Part shown: in pieces, positions 1 through 11,444 of the stretch | How the letters are laid out: the number at the start of each line of letters is the position of its first letter | Numbering within the stretch: position 1 is the stretch's first letter | Assembly: GCF_051622035.1 (NCBI RefSeq) | Contig: NC_135362.1 | Span: 11,287,501 to 11,351,500 of the forward strand | Origin: Arctopsyche grandis | Taxonomy: Eukaryota; Arthropoda; Insecta; Trichoptera; Hydropsychidae | Reading direction: 5' to 3' | Length of the DNA: 64,000 bases | Program-made: the position numbers and the translations under genes | The notes under the pieces: generated by a model | Databases searched by the model: none | Seen by the model: only the letters and a program-made list of their open reading frames with translations | Told to the model about the DNA's origin: nothing

Positions 1-34
1 CATTTTCAGCTATTAAATAAAATTAATTGAATAC

Positions 35-201
35 CAATTGTACGGCAATAAAAATCCCAGTCCAGCGACGACCATTGCGAACTGTATCCTCCTGTGTTTG
101 TCCACCGGTGGAGATACGTGATGAAACCCATTCGCGCAAAGGAAGTCTCCTCCAGCATTTCGGCTGATGTGCTTATAGCCCCGGCCGGAGCTATCGCCCA
201 T
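35..201 (-). CDS. Equilibrative nucleoside transporter (ENT4/SLC29A4-like), first coding exon, partial
   Basis: ENT-family proteins are multi-pass membrane carriers of nucleosides; ENT4 (PMAT) also moves monoamines. Only the first coding exon is in the window. ATG is at 201-199, and an upstream in-frame GTG is not needed. The exon encodes a short hydrophilic N-terminus and then the start of transmembrane helix 1. The key stretch is PPVDKHRRIQFAMVVAGLGF followed by LLPYN, which fits the ENT4 pattern (D-R-x(5)-F-A-M-x(3)-G-x-GFLLPYN). The exon ends at a GT donor (34-33) in phase 2, so the rest lies off the left edge. The next residues of the family (SFIT and onward) are not encoded here. What is seen is the motif and the donor; the family call is from memory, and ENT1/2-type paralogues cannot be fully excluded. 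Confidence 0.6.
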
Positions 202-204
202 CAC

Positions 205-760
205 GTATGAAATTCACAATATCGATTGCAAACTTGAAAGACGGCGGAATCAATTTAAACAATTCCTCCGGTGAAAAAAGACATTTTCACCTAAACGGTT
301 GTTTCAATGGTAAACTTGATATTACGACGGTAAAAGCCGGTGTGTTTTGAACGCGCTCAAATTTCAGTCAATCAGCGCATGTACGAATATTATTGATTTG
401 CTGTCCTCTCACACCCTCCATCCTCCGCACAACACTGGCCAAATATACGCTGAAATTGAACAAATTTCGATTAAACCGATGAAATTAAGTATTATTTCGT
501 TTAAATCAACCTACATACTTACAACACTATCGCTAAAATGTTTAAAAAGTTTTTCCCCTCAAAAGGTAATATTACCTATGCCCTATTAGTATTGGTGAAT
601 TAAAATTTCATTTGTCTAATATTACGAGATAAATGAATCAAGATTAACATCATCGACTTAACATTATGTATTTTCTGAAAGTAAATTAGTTACCCTAAAA
701 TTATTAGAATCTGTTTCATGAATCCCCCTAGATAAAAAGATAACCGAATATTATTTTATG
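205..760. other. Intergenic, no gene seen
   Basis: This is the region upstream of the ENT4-like start. It is moderately AT-rich with no convincing coding segment. The 80-codon plus-strand frame at 347-589 has no recognisable motif or codon signature and is treated as chance. Confidence 0.5.
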
Positions 761-762
761 AA

Positions 763-1123
763 ATACTAGCTGAACCCGGCATGCGTTGCAATGTCACAAT
801 AACGCATGCAATTCCCGTTCCCGTTTCCGTTCTCGTTCCCGTTCCCGTTTTCGTTCCCGTTCCCGTTTCCATTTGTCGGAAAAACGCAGGCAGCGAACAC
901 ATTTAAAATTATTGCGTTGCAATGACACTCATTCCCGTTTTTTCCGTTCCCGTTTTTGGGCGATTTTTTTTCACAGTAATCAAATCTTCACAATCAAATC
1001 ACAGTAATCATACAACAAATCTTGAAAGTTCCATCGTAATCGGTTCAGTGGTTTAGGAGCCTATTCGAGACACACAGACAGACAAATGGGGTCTGCCCAT
1101 CAATATAAAAAACAACAACAAAA
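763..1123 (+). repeat. Dispersed repeat copy with CCCGTT array and RTE-type 3' tail
   Basis: It begins CTAGCTGAACCCGGCATGCG, contains a degenerate CCCGTT/TTCCCG hexamer array (about 808-870), and ends with a block reading CATCGTAATCGGTTCAGTGG followed by a GACACACAGACAGACAAAT stretch. That last block resembles the 3' ends of insect RTE-type LINEs and their non-autonomous relatives. Related copies lie at 11722-12012 and 63386-63612. The class is inferred. Confidence 0.55.
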
Positions 1124-1299
1124 GCAATCATAATAAGTAAGAAAAAGACGAACCCATTAAATTTAAGTATGCGCTGATAATCGATACAAATACTTAGGAG
1201 CACAGATATAATTATTACAATTATAGATAATTTACAATAAAATCAATACAGTTCCGAAATGTAATTACGAAAGATTGAAATTACAAAAATTGTCTTCGG

Positions 1300-1760
1300 C
1301 TGCATAAAAAATGTTTTGTACATATTGTCGAAGCTTGTCTATGAAATTATGTTTTCGAATGGTCAGTGTAGCTGTATGGATACGGAACTTGGATGCTATT
1401 CGTGGCAAGCTTGAATAAGCTAAAGTCCTTTGAAATGTGGTGCTACCAGAGGATGTTAAATATTTCATGGAAGGGGAATGTGAAGAAAACGGAACTTTCA
1501 TCCAGCTGCTTCAAAAAGGGGAGACCTTTTTGAAACGGTAAAGCGCCGAAAAATGAAATATTGTGACCCCAAGTATCGCCTTTTACAAACAAAAATGGAG
1601 GAGAAAGTAGAAGGCACACGGCGTCTTGGGAAAAAGATACTCTATTGGCTTCGAAACATCAGATGATGGAAAGGACTCGAGCTCGAAAAATTATTTCGGC
1701 TTGCCTGGGGCATAATTCTTACGGGCTATAAATAATGTCTCCCCATAGTATTCGCGTACG
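1300..1760 (+). mobile_element. LINE reverse transcriptase C-terminal remnant (RTE-like)
   Basis: Translating short plus-strand segments gives SFEMWCYQRMLNISW (around 1425-1480) and further on a KMEEKVEGTRRLGKK segment with YWLRNIR (around 1590-1665). These match the conserved tail of RTE-type LINE ORF2 proteins, often mis-annotated as craniofacial development protein 2-like. The pieces lie in different frames and are interrupted by stops, so this is a decayed copy. It follows directly after the RTE-tailed repeat at 763-1123. Confidence 0.55.
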
Positions 1761-2010
1761 GATTTGGCATAAGAAGAAGAAGATCGGCATACTTTTAACC
1801 AATATTAGCTTGGTTTGGTGGAATTTCTTAAAAATTGGCATCGTATAAATGCAGCATTACACACCTTCACTTTGTTTTACACCAAATTGAATAAATCTGA
1901 AGCAATTAGTGACAGTTTTGTTTTTCGTCCGAGTGAGTTGGTAGTATTTACGCTTGTTTGGTGGTTCATCCGTTCATCGTCGGCAATATTAGGTAGCTGT
2001 CAACGCCAAG

Positions 2011-3662
2011 ATGGAGGTGCTGGTGGCGAGTGTAGAACATCTCAAATTCGACGTAGAGGTGGCTCTCGAAGAGCAATATGGAGCCCTTCCACTTCCATTT
2101 CCTGGAATGGATAGTTAGTATTTCCATTCCATACTTTTCACTCATTGTTTGTTTTTTAGGTTATGTGATTCGCTATAACAGCTTTGCTACGTGCCCCGCG
2201 CATGTTGTTGCGTCTATGGGTTTACAACTTAAATTTAAATGCTTCGTGAATCATATTATCACTAACATTACAATTTTTGACTTGGACAAAATTAATGTTA
2301 GTCAACAGATTCTGGACTATATTGAAGCGTCATTTACTTCTTGTTCACTAATTATAATTGCAAGAAATCTACTATTTCGTTTGAATATTTTTAAAACTAA
2401 AAAATGGAAGATAAAATAGTATTTTGCGTGTCCGCTTTTTTCCATGTGCTTAATTTTTTATGATCAAAGTTTTCGGTGTCTGCAATTTTCGATAACCAGT
2501 CATTTCGTGACCAATTTTCACATAGAACCAAAAATAAACAATATTCTAGTATTTTACTTGTTGATTCTTTCACTTTTGTATGGTTCCATAATTCATCCTG
2601 AAAACAAGGAACATATTCGCTTTACATGTATTCAATATTGGGTTTGTAAGTAGTAGTAAATGCAAATTTGATTATAAATCCCATTTTCATGACCCAGAAA
2701 GTTTCCAATGAAACAAATATTCTTTTAATTATTATTTGTCTTAGAATCTACAGCTGCTGTGTGCGAGTTTTATAGTATGCCAAATGGACCTGGGTGTGAT
2801 AAAGAAGCGGCTTGTCCATTCCGTCATGTTCGAGGAGATAGAACTGTCGTGTGTAAGCATTGGCTCAGAGGACTTTGCAAAAAAGGAGATCAGTGCGAAT
2901 TTTTGCACGAATACGACATGTCAAAAATGCCAGAATGCTACTTTTATTCCAGATTTAACGCGTGTCACAATAAAGAATGTCCATTTTTGCATATCGATCC
3001 TGAGAGTAAAATAAAAGATTGTCCTTGGTGAGTTCTTCATTCGTTATTTACTTGCATAATTTTCTTTAATCCCATTTTCACACTGAAATATCTTCTATAG
3101 GTATGATAGAGGTTTCTGCAGGCATGGACCTCATTGTCGTCACCGTCATGTGCGGCGTGTGATTTGTAGTAATTACATAGCTGGGTTTTGCCCTGATGGA
3201 TCAAGTTGCAAATATATACATCCTCGTTTCGAATTACCCGCACCACCTGAACCTACGAAAGATGCGAAACGTCAACCAATTTGTCACTATTGCAAAGAAA
3301 TTGGACATAAAGCATCATACTGCCTCAAAATGCCACCTGAAGTAATTTAAATTATAAGAATTTTCGCTTAAATTATATTCTAAATAGTTACAATATATCG
3401 AATATGCTTGTTACAGTTGAAAGAAGCAGCTCAAAGACAAGAAGAGGCAAAGTATCGCGCTCTAGGGTACATCAAACCCGTTGATGCCAATGAAGAAATA
3501 ATTAAATATCAGGGCTTACGCCCACCGCCAAAACCAATTGAAGAAATTACCTGTTTTAAATGTGGAAATAAGGGACATTATGCCAATAAATGTCCAAAGG
3601 GTCATTTAGCATTTCTTTCACAGAACCAAAATAATTCTGGCGGTGGCGGTTTTAGAAGATAG
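2011..3662 (+). CDS. Clp: Cleavage and polyadenylation specificity factor 30 kDa subunit (CPSF4 / Clipper)
   Basis: CPSF30 binds the AAUAAA signal together with WDR33 inside the nuclear pre-mRNA 3'-end processing complex. Four exons join in phase: 2011-2113, 2745-3027, 3101-3341, 3417-3662, giving 290 aa, close to the roughly 296 aa I recall for Drosophila Clp. Exon 1 encodes MEVLVASVEHLKFDVEVALE, the conserved N-terminus. Exons 2-3 carry five CCCH zinc fingers, including CKHWLRGLCKKGDQCEFLH and CYFYSRFNACHNKECPFLH. Exons 3-4 each carry one CCHC zinc knuckle, CHYCKEIGHKASYC and CFKCGNKGHYANKC; insects have two where the usual human form has one. The C-terminus is a short Gly/Arg tail. Introns are 631, 73 and 75 nt. 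I saw no frame damage. Confidence 0.96.
2114..2744 (+). other. CPSF30 intron 1
   Basis: This 631-nt intron has a GTTAGT donor and a TTTGTCTTAG acceptor. It is AT-rich, and its open frames (2078-2419, 2444-2653) show no protein motif. Confidence 0.85.
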
Positions 3663-3771
3663 TGCTATTTCAATAGTTAAGATTCATTGCATATTGAGCA
3701 ACATACCACTTTATAATGTATCTTATAAGTTTCTTTTTGTGTATATTATTATCTTGTATATTTTTCATTGG

Positions 3772-3777
3772 AATAAA
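3772..3777 (+). promoter_or_regulatory. Polyadenylation signal of CPSF30
   Basis: AATAAA lies 110 nt after the CPSF30 stop codon, in a T-rich 3' UTR. It is the first canonical hexamer downstream. Confidence 0.65.
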
Positions 3778-4017
3778 ATAAAATATAAGTATCTTTAATC
3801 ACGCTACATATTTAAGGAAACCAAATACATAAATAGTAAACAATAATTTTGATTATTTCTGGCTTAGTGAAATGTAACAACAACCTCTAAAGCTATGTAA
3901 ATGTATTTTAGACGGATAAACACGAAGATGAGATAAACTAAAAAGAACTTATCCAATGTGATTTTCACCTTGTATGTGAAATTTATGTTAGCTACTTTAT
4001 AGATAGAAGGTCTAACT

Positions 4018-5248
4018 CAGTGGTTTTTTTGGACCCCCAGGGGTCCCTGTGACCACTAAAGAGGTCTACGTTAAATTAAAAATAATTTGGGGGTGCGTAG
4101 ACTACGTCAGGAGGTCCACGAAAGGTTTAATATAAAAATATCTATTGTGTGATTCATCGACACCATTTAGTCGCCAAAAATCTTAGTCAACGCTAGCAAA
4201 GCTCACTAGATTATGTCATCACAGCAGTCAATAAAATCAAAAGGAGTGCTTTTAATGAAAGATTATTTGCTCAACTTTGTTTGGAAAATTATGAAAACCA
4301 TAATCGTTTTCTATTTAACAACGAAGTTCCTTGGTTTTCTATGTGAAAGTGCATGTTTGGTTCGGTTTTATGCACTCTTTGATTCAGCTATGGAATTCCT
4401 GGAAATAAAGACAATGATTTGGGGCTCAATTTAATTAATTCAAAAATTTACATAGCTTATATGACTGACCTATTTGCCAAATTTAAGGCTGCAAAGTGAT
4501 CAATTATATTTAATCAAAACTAAAAGTGTAATATTTGCGTTTGTTACAAAAATTTTTCCATACAAACAAAACTTGGGGAGAGTTTCCAAAATTGCAAAAA
4601 CGAGATAAAGATTTGCTTGCTTTTTGTCAACACTTAACGGCTTTTTATTCCGACCTCTGCTAAAGATTTGAAGACATTCTTCACTTAGTTATCCCAGATT
4701 GGATGTTGAACCCTTTTACAAGTAGACCCACAAACTCCGATGAATTCATACTAATACAGGAGCAATTTATTGCATTATCCACAACGGAGGAGCTGAAACC
4801 AATGTTTGAACAAGAATACCACAAATTCTGGTTTCAAAAACAGATACCAATTTTATATCCTGCATTATGAGTCACTAAAGAAGCTGTTGATTGCTTTCCC
4901 ATCTTCATATTTAGTAGCAGTTATGAATCTCATCACGAAATCAAAAAGAAAACGACTGGAAATTAGTGCTCGTGGATACTTACGAATGTTACTCACAAAC
5001 ATAGAGCCAATCAGGTTCACCCATCTCATTGAAAAAAAAATGTTTTTGTATTTTAAAACAAAAATTATAATTTCAATAAGTACTACTTTATATATATTTC
5101 AATTTTTTTATTTTTATGTCACCATCTACTATTCAAGACATCAAAAATAAATTTATAATTTTTATATTATGCATTATTTCACTTGGGGGTTCATGGTCAG
5201 GTTTTTGCTTTAAGAGGTCCATGGACAAAATAGGTTTGGGAACCACTG
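4018..5248 (+). mobile_element. hAT DNA transposon remnant (ZBED5/Charlie-like)
   Basis: The ends are CAGTGGTT... and ...GGAACCACTG, flanked by a perfect 8-bp TSD GTCTAACT (4010-4017 and 5249-5256), which is diagnostic of hAT. Inside, plus-strand pieces match the C-terminal dimerisation region of ZBED5-type hAT transposases, for example FPSSYLVAVMNLITKSKRK followed by RLEISARGYLRMLLTNIEP (about 4885-5010). Upstream coding is shortened and interrupted. At about 1.23 kb it is a deleted, inactive derivative. Confidence 0.9.
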
Positions 5249-5316
5249 GTCTAACTGAATGTTGATTTCATAAATTTTCTTTAAAAATAGATGACACGAA
5301 ATATTGTTTAAATACA

Positions 5317-5570
5317 GGGCTGTGGAGTCAGATCTAAATTTACTGACTCCGACTCCAGCTTGAACGATTTTAGCAAGATCGACTTTTCTTGCCTACGTAT
5401 AAAATTGTTAATAATAAAAATTGATGCTGAACTAAGAAGAGGTTAGTAAAAATAATGGCTATTTTTAAAAAATAAAAGAATTAAAATCACTGAAAATTGA
5501 TATGTAACCTAATTTATTGAATTATTGGTAATGAAATGAGTATAAATAATAAAAACATACCTCTTCTATA
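5317..5570 (+). mobile_element. hAT MITE fragment (CAGGGCTGTGGAGTC family)
   Basis: It starts CAGGGCTGTGGAGTCAGA and includes GACTCCGACTCCAGC. The interior shares an AATTATTGGTAATGAAA segment, in opposite orientation, with the fuller copy at 52984-53518. The right terminus is not evident, so this looks truncated. Confidence 0.55.
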
Positions 5571-5924
5571 ATTTGTATATAAAATTATTATTTTGAATAA
5601 AAACACCAATAATTTTTTTTTACTATCGCCATCTATGTTTAAAACTAATAAACAAACGTCAAATAGAATGTCGGCGGGCAAATTACAAACGCGTCTTACA
5701 CGATATATTTGCACCATCGTAATGGCGGAGGCTCCATTTACTTATATTGATGACCAAAATGAGCAATATGGCAAAGTATGAAACGATCGGATAAGAGGCA
5801 AACTTTTTCCTGAATTTTAATCGTAAGTGAAACGTATAAGAGTTGTGTAATAAAAATTAAGTGCTTTCATAGTGTATGGTGTATGAATTTCATACACAAA
5901 CAAACCAGAATAAAAAAATTCGGA

Positions 5925-6192
5925 TGTGACCAACTCGTGACTTTAACTATGTATTTGAGGAATATAAGCAGGTCACAAAACAAAATTCGATAATTAAACA
6001 TACATACACGTTAACACATACCGGTTATGATAGCATTTTCGATACAAATTGAGTGCAAATGTAGGGAAACTTACACAAGACAAAAGTTCTACTTCCAGTA
6101 GTCGGATTTTGTTCGAAATTTTTTTATTACTTAAAATCACTATAATTATTACACTCATTAAATATCAAGAAAATAAAAATAATTTTCCATAT
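5925..6192 (-). repeat. CCGGAAGT-family repeat fragment
   Basis: It is a reverse-oriented relative of 13540-13800 and 17880-18150. It shares the TATGTATTTGAGGAATATAAG, GATACAAATTGAG and AAAAGTTCTACTTCC segments. It abuts the MULE foldback copy that starts at 6202. Confidence 0.6.
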
Positions 6193-6201
6193 ATGTATAG
6201 C

Positions 6202-6588
6202 GGGTCTACCACGCGGGCCAGAATGTGAAATTACCGAAAACGCAAATATCGGAAGGCAAAGATCGAAAATCGAAAGATCTTAAGTCGAGAGATCAAAAAA
6301 AAAGGGTGCATGGTAAACGGTACATACTCACTTAATTTGCGCGAGCAGGGTACAACAGGAACAAGAGGAACAGGCTTTTCCTCCCGTATTAATGTGCACG
6401 CGAAGAATACGAGAGGAAAAGCCAGTTCTTCTTGTTCCTGTTGTATCCTGCTCGCGCAAATTAAGTGAGTATGTGCCGTTTACCATGCACCCTTTTTTTT
6501 TTGATCTTTCGACTTAAGATCTTTCGATCTTTGCCTTCCGATATTTGCGTTTTCGGTAATTTCACATTCCGGCCCGTCACGGAGACCG
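6202..6588. mobile_element. Foldback MITE, Mutator-like (9-bp TSD)
   Basis: This is a nearly perfect long palindrome with arms of about 190 bp. It starts GGGTCTACCACGCGGGCC and its right end, read in reverse, starts CGGTCTCCGTGACGGGCC. Flanks are ATGTATAGC (6193-6201) and ATGTATAAT (6589-6597), matching at 7 of 9 positions. Related copies are at 12115-18900 (split) and 56881-57282. It has no coding capacity; the frames in it are palindrome artefacts. Confidence 0.8.
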
Positions 6589-6597
6589 ATGTATAAT

Positions 6598-8250
6598 TAC
6601 ATAGTACAGATGCAATATAAGTTGAATCGACAAACTTTTTGTGGAAGCCAATATATCGATAAACCCAACCAACAACTATGTACTATGTTTATAGCATTTG
6701 AAATCAGTCCTATTATACATATACGGTAGATAAAGAATGACATCTCAAGATTCATGATTAATTTTTATGAATCAGATTTTATAAATTAAATTTATATCCC
6801 CAACGTATTCGGATTAAATAATAGAAATATATACAGAAATATCTTTCAAGCTTGTTATCTATTTGTTTTTTAAAGATATTATATTCAAAACGATTATCTA
6901 TCATCGATTTGTGGTAATTTCCAAGAAAATTCTTATCTAATCCAATTTGTCATTGAAAACTTAACATCCCATTCCCGTCAAATACTTGAATTATTACTTG
7001 CCTAAATAAATAAAATCTTCGTATGCGATAATAATTTTTAAATTTGTCATACGTTTGAATAATTTTGCGTGTGCAATCATGTCAGTCGCCAATCGTATCA
7101 TAAAGTAGTTATTATTTCCTGTTGCATGTTTATTCTGGTTAATTCTGTGGTTTATAATGAAAACATGACAGTTCAAGCACAAACACGTAGTAATTTCATT
7201 AAAAACATAAAAGAGGTTTGTAATATGCATGTGTTTGCATGCGACCACATTCTCAATTGATTTCGATATCTTAAACCCAGTTAAGTAATGATACGATTAA
7301 AAGCTTGTAATAATTAACACATAAAATGAAAAAAAAAATGTGTATTTCATTTATAACATAAACATCTTTATAACATTGGATACATCAATGAGGAAATTAT
7401 ACATACATACGAATCTACATATGAGCCGTAATATATATATATAATATTATAATTGAAATATTATAATTTAAATTGGCATAAGTCCACTTTTCTTGATTTC
7501 GAGAAATATCTTGCAAAACATTAAATATAATATTTTGCGTTTAACAATATTTAAAAATACTTGTGGCCTTTAATGGGTTTATTCTCCTTTTCCAAGATTC
7601 TGGACATATCGAATTAAAATAAGTGATAACAGTTTGTGAATGAAGTCAAACAGAAACAAAAATTGGACTTTCAAATATAACGGCTCATATACAAACATAT
7701 ATGATGAGCATAATTCACATTGTACGTTTTTGTATATTAGATGAATATTCTAAAAACAAATATCAATTAAAACATATGATATACCTTGATTCTACGAAAT
7801 AACTACCGATAAGATTAAATAGTTGTGGCACTTATAATGATTAGAGGTAGTATAGCCAAGGGGCCGCTCATTGTTCCATTGTTGTAAATCCTTTGTAAAA
7901 AAGGTTCGGCAAACCTTTAACAATGCATTTACAACATTTGAACAATACGCGGCACCTTCTGGGCCCGGGCTTATCTATTAATGATAATTACATTTTCCTG
8001 TATATATGTATATATATTTTTTAAGTATAAATTTCCAATAACATGATTAATATATCAAAGTTATTTGAGCGACAAATTATAACACAAATTATAACATTAT
8101 GTTGGCCACTCAGACTTTAAATTAAAAAAAAAAAACAAGAACCCTCGATAGTCTTCTTGTTCAGTATTAACAGAATATAGCAACTTATCGTTAATTGGCA
8201 CTGACGATTATCACACGCCCAACGACTAGTGTTTTCCCTACACATGTAGA
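6598..8250. other. AT-rich intergenic DNA
   Basis: No gene is recognisable. A GC-richer island at about 7845-7970 has GGGGCCGCTC near its left side and GGGCCCGGGC near its right and could be an old MITE, but I could not find matching ends or a TSD. Confidence 0.5.
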
Positions 8251-8251
8251 T

Positions 8252-9289
8252 TTATTTATTAACAGTATTATAACCTCTATCAGTATTTTTCATAATTGTC
8301 GTTTCACAGTAAATTTGTGAAATTAGATCAATCTGTATGTTGAAATAAGTCGAGATCACATCTATGGGCACGGCGACACATCTTCTGCATCTGTATATGT
8401 TTTCAATATCTTCGTTAACATTCAAACAACTCTCTTCCAATAGCATCCGTTTAGAAATATTGCCACGCATGTAAAAGCACACACGATAAAAGTATGTTTC
8501 TCTATTTCCTTCGGTGAGTACAGTGTAATACAACATACTTGTATTATCCTTATCAGTGACCCTATGGTGAGTCCAAAATATTTCATCGTCATATTTTCTT
8601 ACGGTAAGCGTATCTTGCAACACCTTTATGTTAGCCCAACATATGGTATTTGAATTAAAAAACGAATATTCATAAGGGTGTACCGTTTTGCAATGTTCTT
8701 CAAATTTTGATTTTTCATCGTTCCAAGAGCACAACGTGCTCTTCAAACTAAGTTTGCACTTCGTGGGTGTTGACGGTTTTTTTTCATCTTCATTCTTCTC
8801 TGCCTGTGTGTCATCAGTCGTTAAAGTTACGTCTTCATTTATATCACTCGGTACATCTACGTCAGTAGTTGTCGACACTTCTGCATCAGTATTCTTCGGT
8901 ATTTCTATATCATTAGTCGTCAGTACAGATGTAGTCGGCATTTCATCTTCGTAAATATTTGATGTCTCTTCCTTTTCAGTTGCAAAATCTTCCAATGCTT
9001 CATGCGCTACTTCTAAATCATCACATACGGTCGTATTTACCTCAACCTTTTCTGAAGTATTGTTTTCAGTCTGGTTTTCATTGATTCCACTGGTATCTTC
9101 GATCGGTTTATCCGCTTCTTGTACGTCTTCGGCAATCTGAGAATTCATCGAAGCTCGTTGTATGATGTCTTTCATCTTAACGTCGCTCGTCTTCAAAGTA
9201 ATTGGAAGCGATTGTCTGATGTTTAAAGCTTTTGTCATATCTTTGACACTTCGGCGTAACACAATTTCGTCGGAATTGGAGTCGGACAT
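8252..9289 (-). CDS. Single-exon orphan protein with SINA/SIAH (TRAF-C-like) domain, no RING
   Basis: It is a 345-aa intronless frame. Residues 1-175 are acidic, rich in Thr, Asp and Glu, and probably disordered. Residues about 178-330 resemble the C-terminal part of SINA/SIAH proteins. There is a zinc-finger-like core (C187-x-W189, F196, H199, H204), then a beta-rich stretch with YYTVLTEG and YFYRVCFYMRGNISKR spaced like the SIAH FFAIVQLIG/FAYRLEL strands, and finally CVAVPIDVISTYF, which parallels CLVFDTSIAQLF. No RING finger precedes it, so E3 ligase activity is not expected; substrate or partner binding is possible. A TATA box lies 63 nt upstream, and the AATAAA signal overlaps the stop codon, so the gene unit is very compact. 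The fold call comes from pattern matching only. Confidence 0.6.
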   Translation of the reverse strand: MSDSNSDEIVLRRSVKDMTKALNIRQSLPITLKTSDVKMKDIIQRASMNSQIAEDVQEADKPIEDTSGINENQTENNTSEKVEVNTTVCDDLEVAHEALEDFATEKEETSNIYEDEMPTTSVLTTNDIEIPKNTDAEVSTTTDVDVPSDINEDVTLTTDDTQAEKNEDEKKPSTPTKCKLSLKSTLCSWNDEKSKFEEHCKTVHPYEYSFFNSNTICWANIKVLQDTLTVRKYDDEIFWTHHRVTDKDNTSMLYYTVLTEGNRETYFYRVCFYMRGNISKRMLLEESCLNVNEDIENIYRCRRCVAVPIDVISTYFNIQIDLISQIYCETTIMKNTDRGYNTVNK

Positions 9290-9351
9290 TTTAATGATAG
9301 TGCGCTAACAGAGTTAAACAAGGACTAATTATAATTGACAACGCTTACTAG

Positions 9352-9359
9352 TTTATATA
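9352..9359 (-). promoter_or_regulatory. TATA box of the SINA-like gene
   Basis: On the minus strand the sequence reads TATATAAA. It sits 63 nt upstream of the ATG at 9289, which allows a start site about 30 nt downstream and a short 5' UTR. Confidence 0.55.
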
Positions 9360-9712
9360 CGAGTATGTACTGAACGTCGTTTGCAACTATAGATAAGATT
9401 TCGCGCGTATGAATAACAAAATTCAGATATTGTCAATTTTTTTTCCCCACGAATTCGTTTAATAATTATGATTTATTACACTAATACCAAAATAATACAT
9501 TCTGGTTTTTACAAGCTTTTAATTAACATTTATAGCATTGTGCATTCTACAGTAATGATTCTAAAATCCGTCAGATAAAAATAAATTCCGCCGGAGAATT
9601 CTTAATTCGGCAATTTTTGAACATGATACATTTTTTTGTTACTCGATTTAAAGTATTTTATTTTGATTTCTTGTCAAAAAACGTAAGGATACGTACATAT
9701 GTACATCCAATG

Positions 9713-10259
9713 TAGTGGTTCTTAACATGGGTTCGATCGAACCCCAGAGTTTCGGTGAGTCAATCTCAGGGGTTCGGCGGAAATTCATCAGAGCCAGGTT
9801 CAACAGCAACTCTTCAGAACAATAACGCTCTCAACGTTTTGGTGTCAACAAATGGTAACGTACCCTGTTATTTTTATGTCCAGCATCCTCGAAAAGGATT
9901 GCTCGACATAAAAACGAAGAAAAGGAACAGACTTTGTTGCGAAAATAACATGAGAGTGGCACTTGCCAAGGTAAAGCCTCGCATTTCTGAACTGATCTCT
10001 GAAAGGCAACAGCAGAAGTCACACTGATTTGCAGTAAATATTCATCATTATGTTTTTGTTTTTGTGTGAAAATCGTGTTTTAATGGTTTTGTTCTTTGAA
10101 CACAGTGATGTTGATGCACGGTTCATTCTGTGCACCAGTAAAATATATACCTATGTTTCGAATTTGAAAAATATTTTTTTTTCCGATTTAGAAGGGTTCG
10201 GTGAATGCGCATATGAAACTGGTGGGGTTCAGTACCTCCAACATGGTTAAGAACCACTG
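9713..10259 (+). mobile_element. hAT transposon derivative with transposase C-terminus
   Basis: The ends are TAGTGGTTCTTAAC and GTTAAGAACCACTG. The flanking 8-mers ATCCAATG (9705-9712) and ATCTAATG (10260-10267) match at 7 of 8 positions. A plus-strand frame near 9890-10026 encodes DIKTKKRNRL and RVALAKVKPRISELISE, the extreme C-terminus of ZBED/FAM200-like hAT transposases. The rest of the transposase is missing, so the element is non-autonomous. Confidence 0.85.
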
Positions 10260-10267
10260 ATCTAATG

Positions 10268-11444
10268 TATATAAATACACATTTATGTACATTTAACTTT
10301 AAGATTTATAAATATGTATGATGTATGTATGTATATATGTATATAGCCAGGGCCACTGAGAGGGGGGCAAGCTGAGGTTAAAGTTCCAAGGCCCGAAATA
10401 GTTGAGGGGCCCCGTGTTGGGACGTTCGACTGATCGATATTGATATTTTATATTATTCTACATAAAAATATGTACATATATTTCTTTAATGCAAAATTTT
10501 TATTATTTTTCGATCCGCGCATTCTTTGTGTCCATGTGAAATCGCACCTGTTATATCATACTGTCTTATTCGATTATTTCAAAAAATAGCATTTGACATA
10601 TAGGTATGTTTCTAATAGTTCTGATAGATTTTTCGCATATTAAAAATATATTTATAAGATTTTTTTTTTAATTAAATAATTGTTCAAATCAATGAGTAGG
10701 AATTTTACAAAATTTTATATGTGTGAAAATTATCAGTATTATCATTTCGGATTCTTTCAAATATTTAAATATGCTTGAAATTGAAATACAGCATATGCAT
10801 ATTTCATCTTCATCGTGAAGTAAATATGAATATGAATGTTAAATATTTCTAAACATTAGTACATATGTATTTGCATTTTATTTATTCTAAGTTTGTTATT
10901 TCGATTATTATATTTGAAAATTCTTAATTTTGAAATATCAAAATACGCTTTCTGCACCCGCACATTTTCCGCCACCCCTGATAACTGATATTGAATGATA
11001 TATGTATGTGAATTGATTCAAATTTATTAAAATAAGTGACCAACTTGACATCGTATATATTTATATTAACGTTCCGATCAGATAATCAGCAATTTATCTA
11101 GCCAATCCAGGTTGTCGCGATAGACTGCCTAAATTAATAAAAATATCTGTTAATTGGACTCAATATACCAGAAAAAGATTGGCTATATATACAATGAGAA
11201 TTGATCATTCGTATTGGTTTTTAACAGTACAGTACTGGATTTTTGGGTACACATACATACCAGTGGTTTCCAAAATAATGTGATAATGAATAAAGTGATA
11301 ATATAATATACTAACTAGTAGCCTGGGTGCACTCGATAAAAAATCAACTTGATATGTATAAATAAATAAACTAAAATGCTATCAATCCCGAATCCAGGTT
11401 ATTGGCATACTCTGTACCCCCCCCCTCTCTTCGCCCCTGCTATA
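10268..11444. other. AT-rich intergenic DNA with a possible decayed element
   Basis: No gene was seen. 10348-10980 begins CAGGGCCACTGAGAGG and ends GCCACCCCTG, suggesting an old hAT-like MITE, but the flanking 8-mers do not match. Confidence 0.4.

Noticed and set aside
10348-10980. hAT MITE with CAGGG ends
   Set aside because: Flanking 8-mers (TATATAGC and ATAACTGA) do not match and the inverted repeat is weak, so it is not called as an element.
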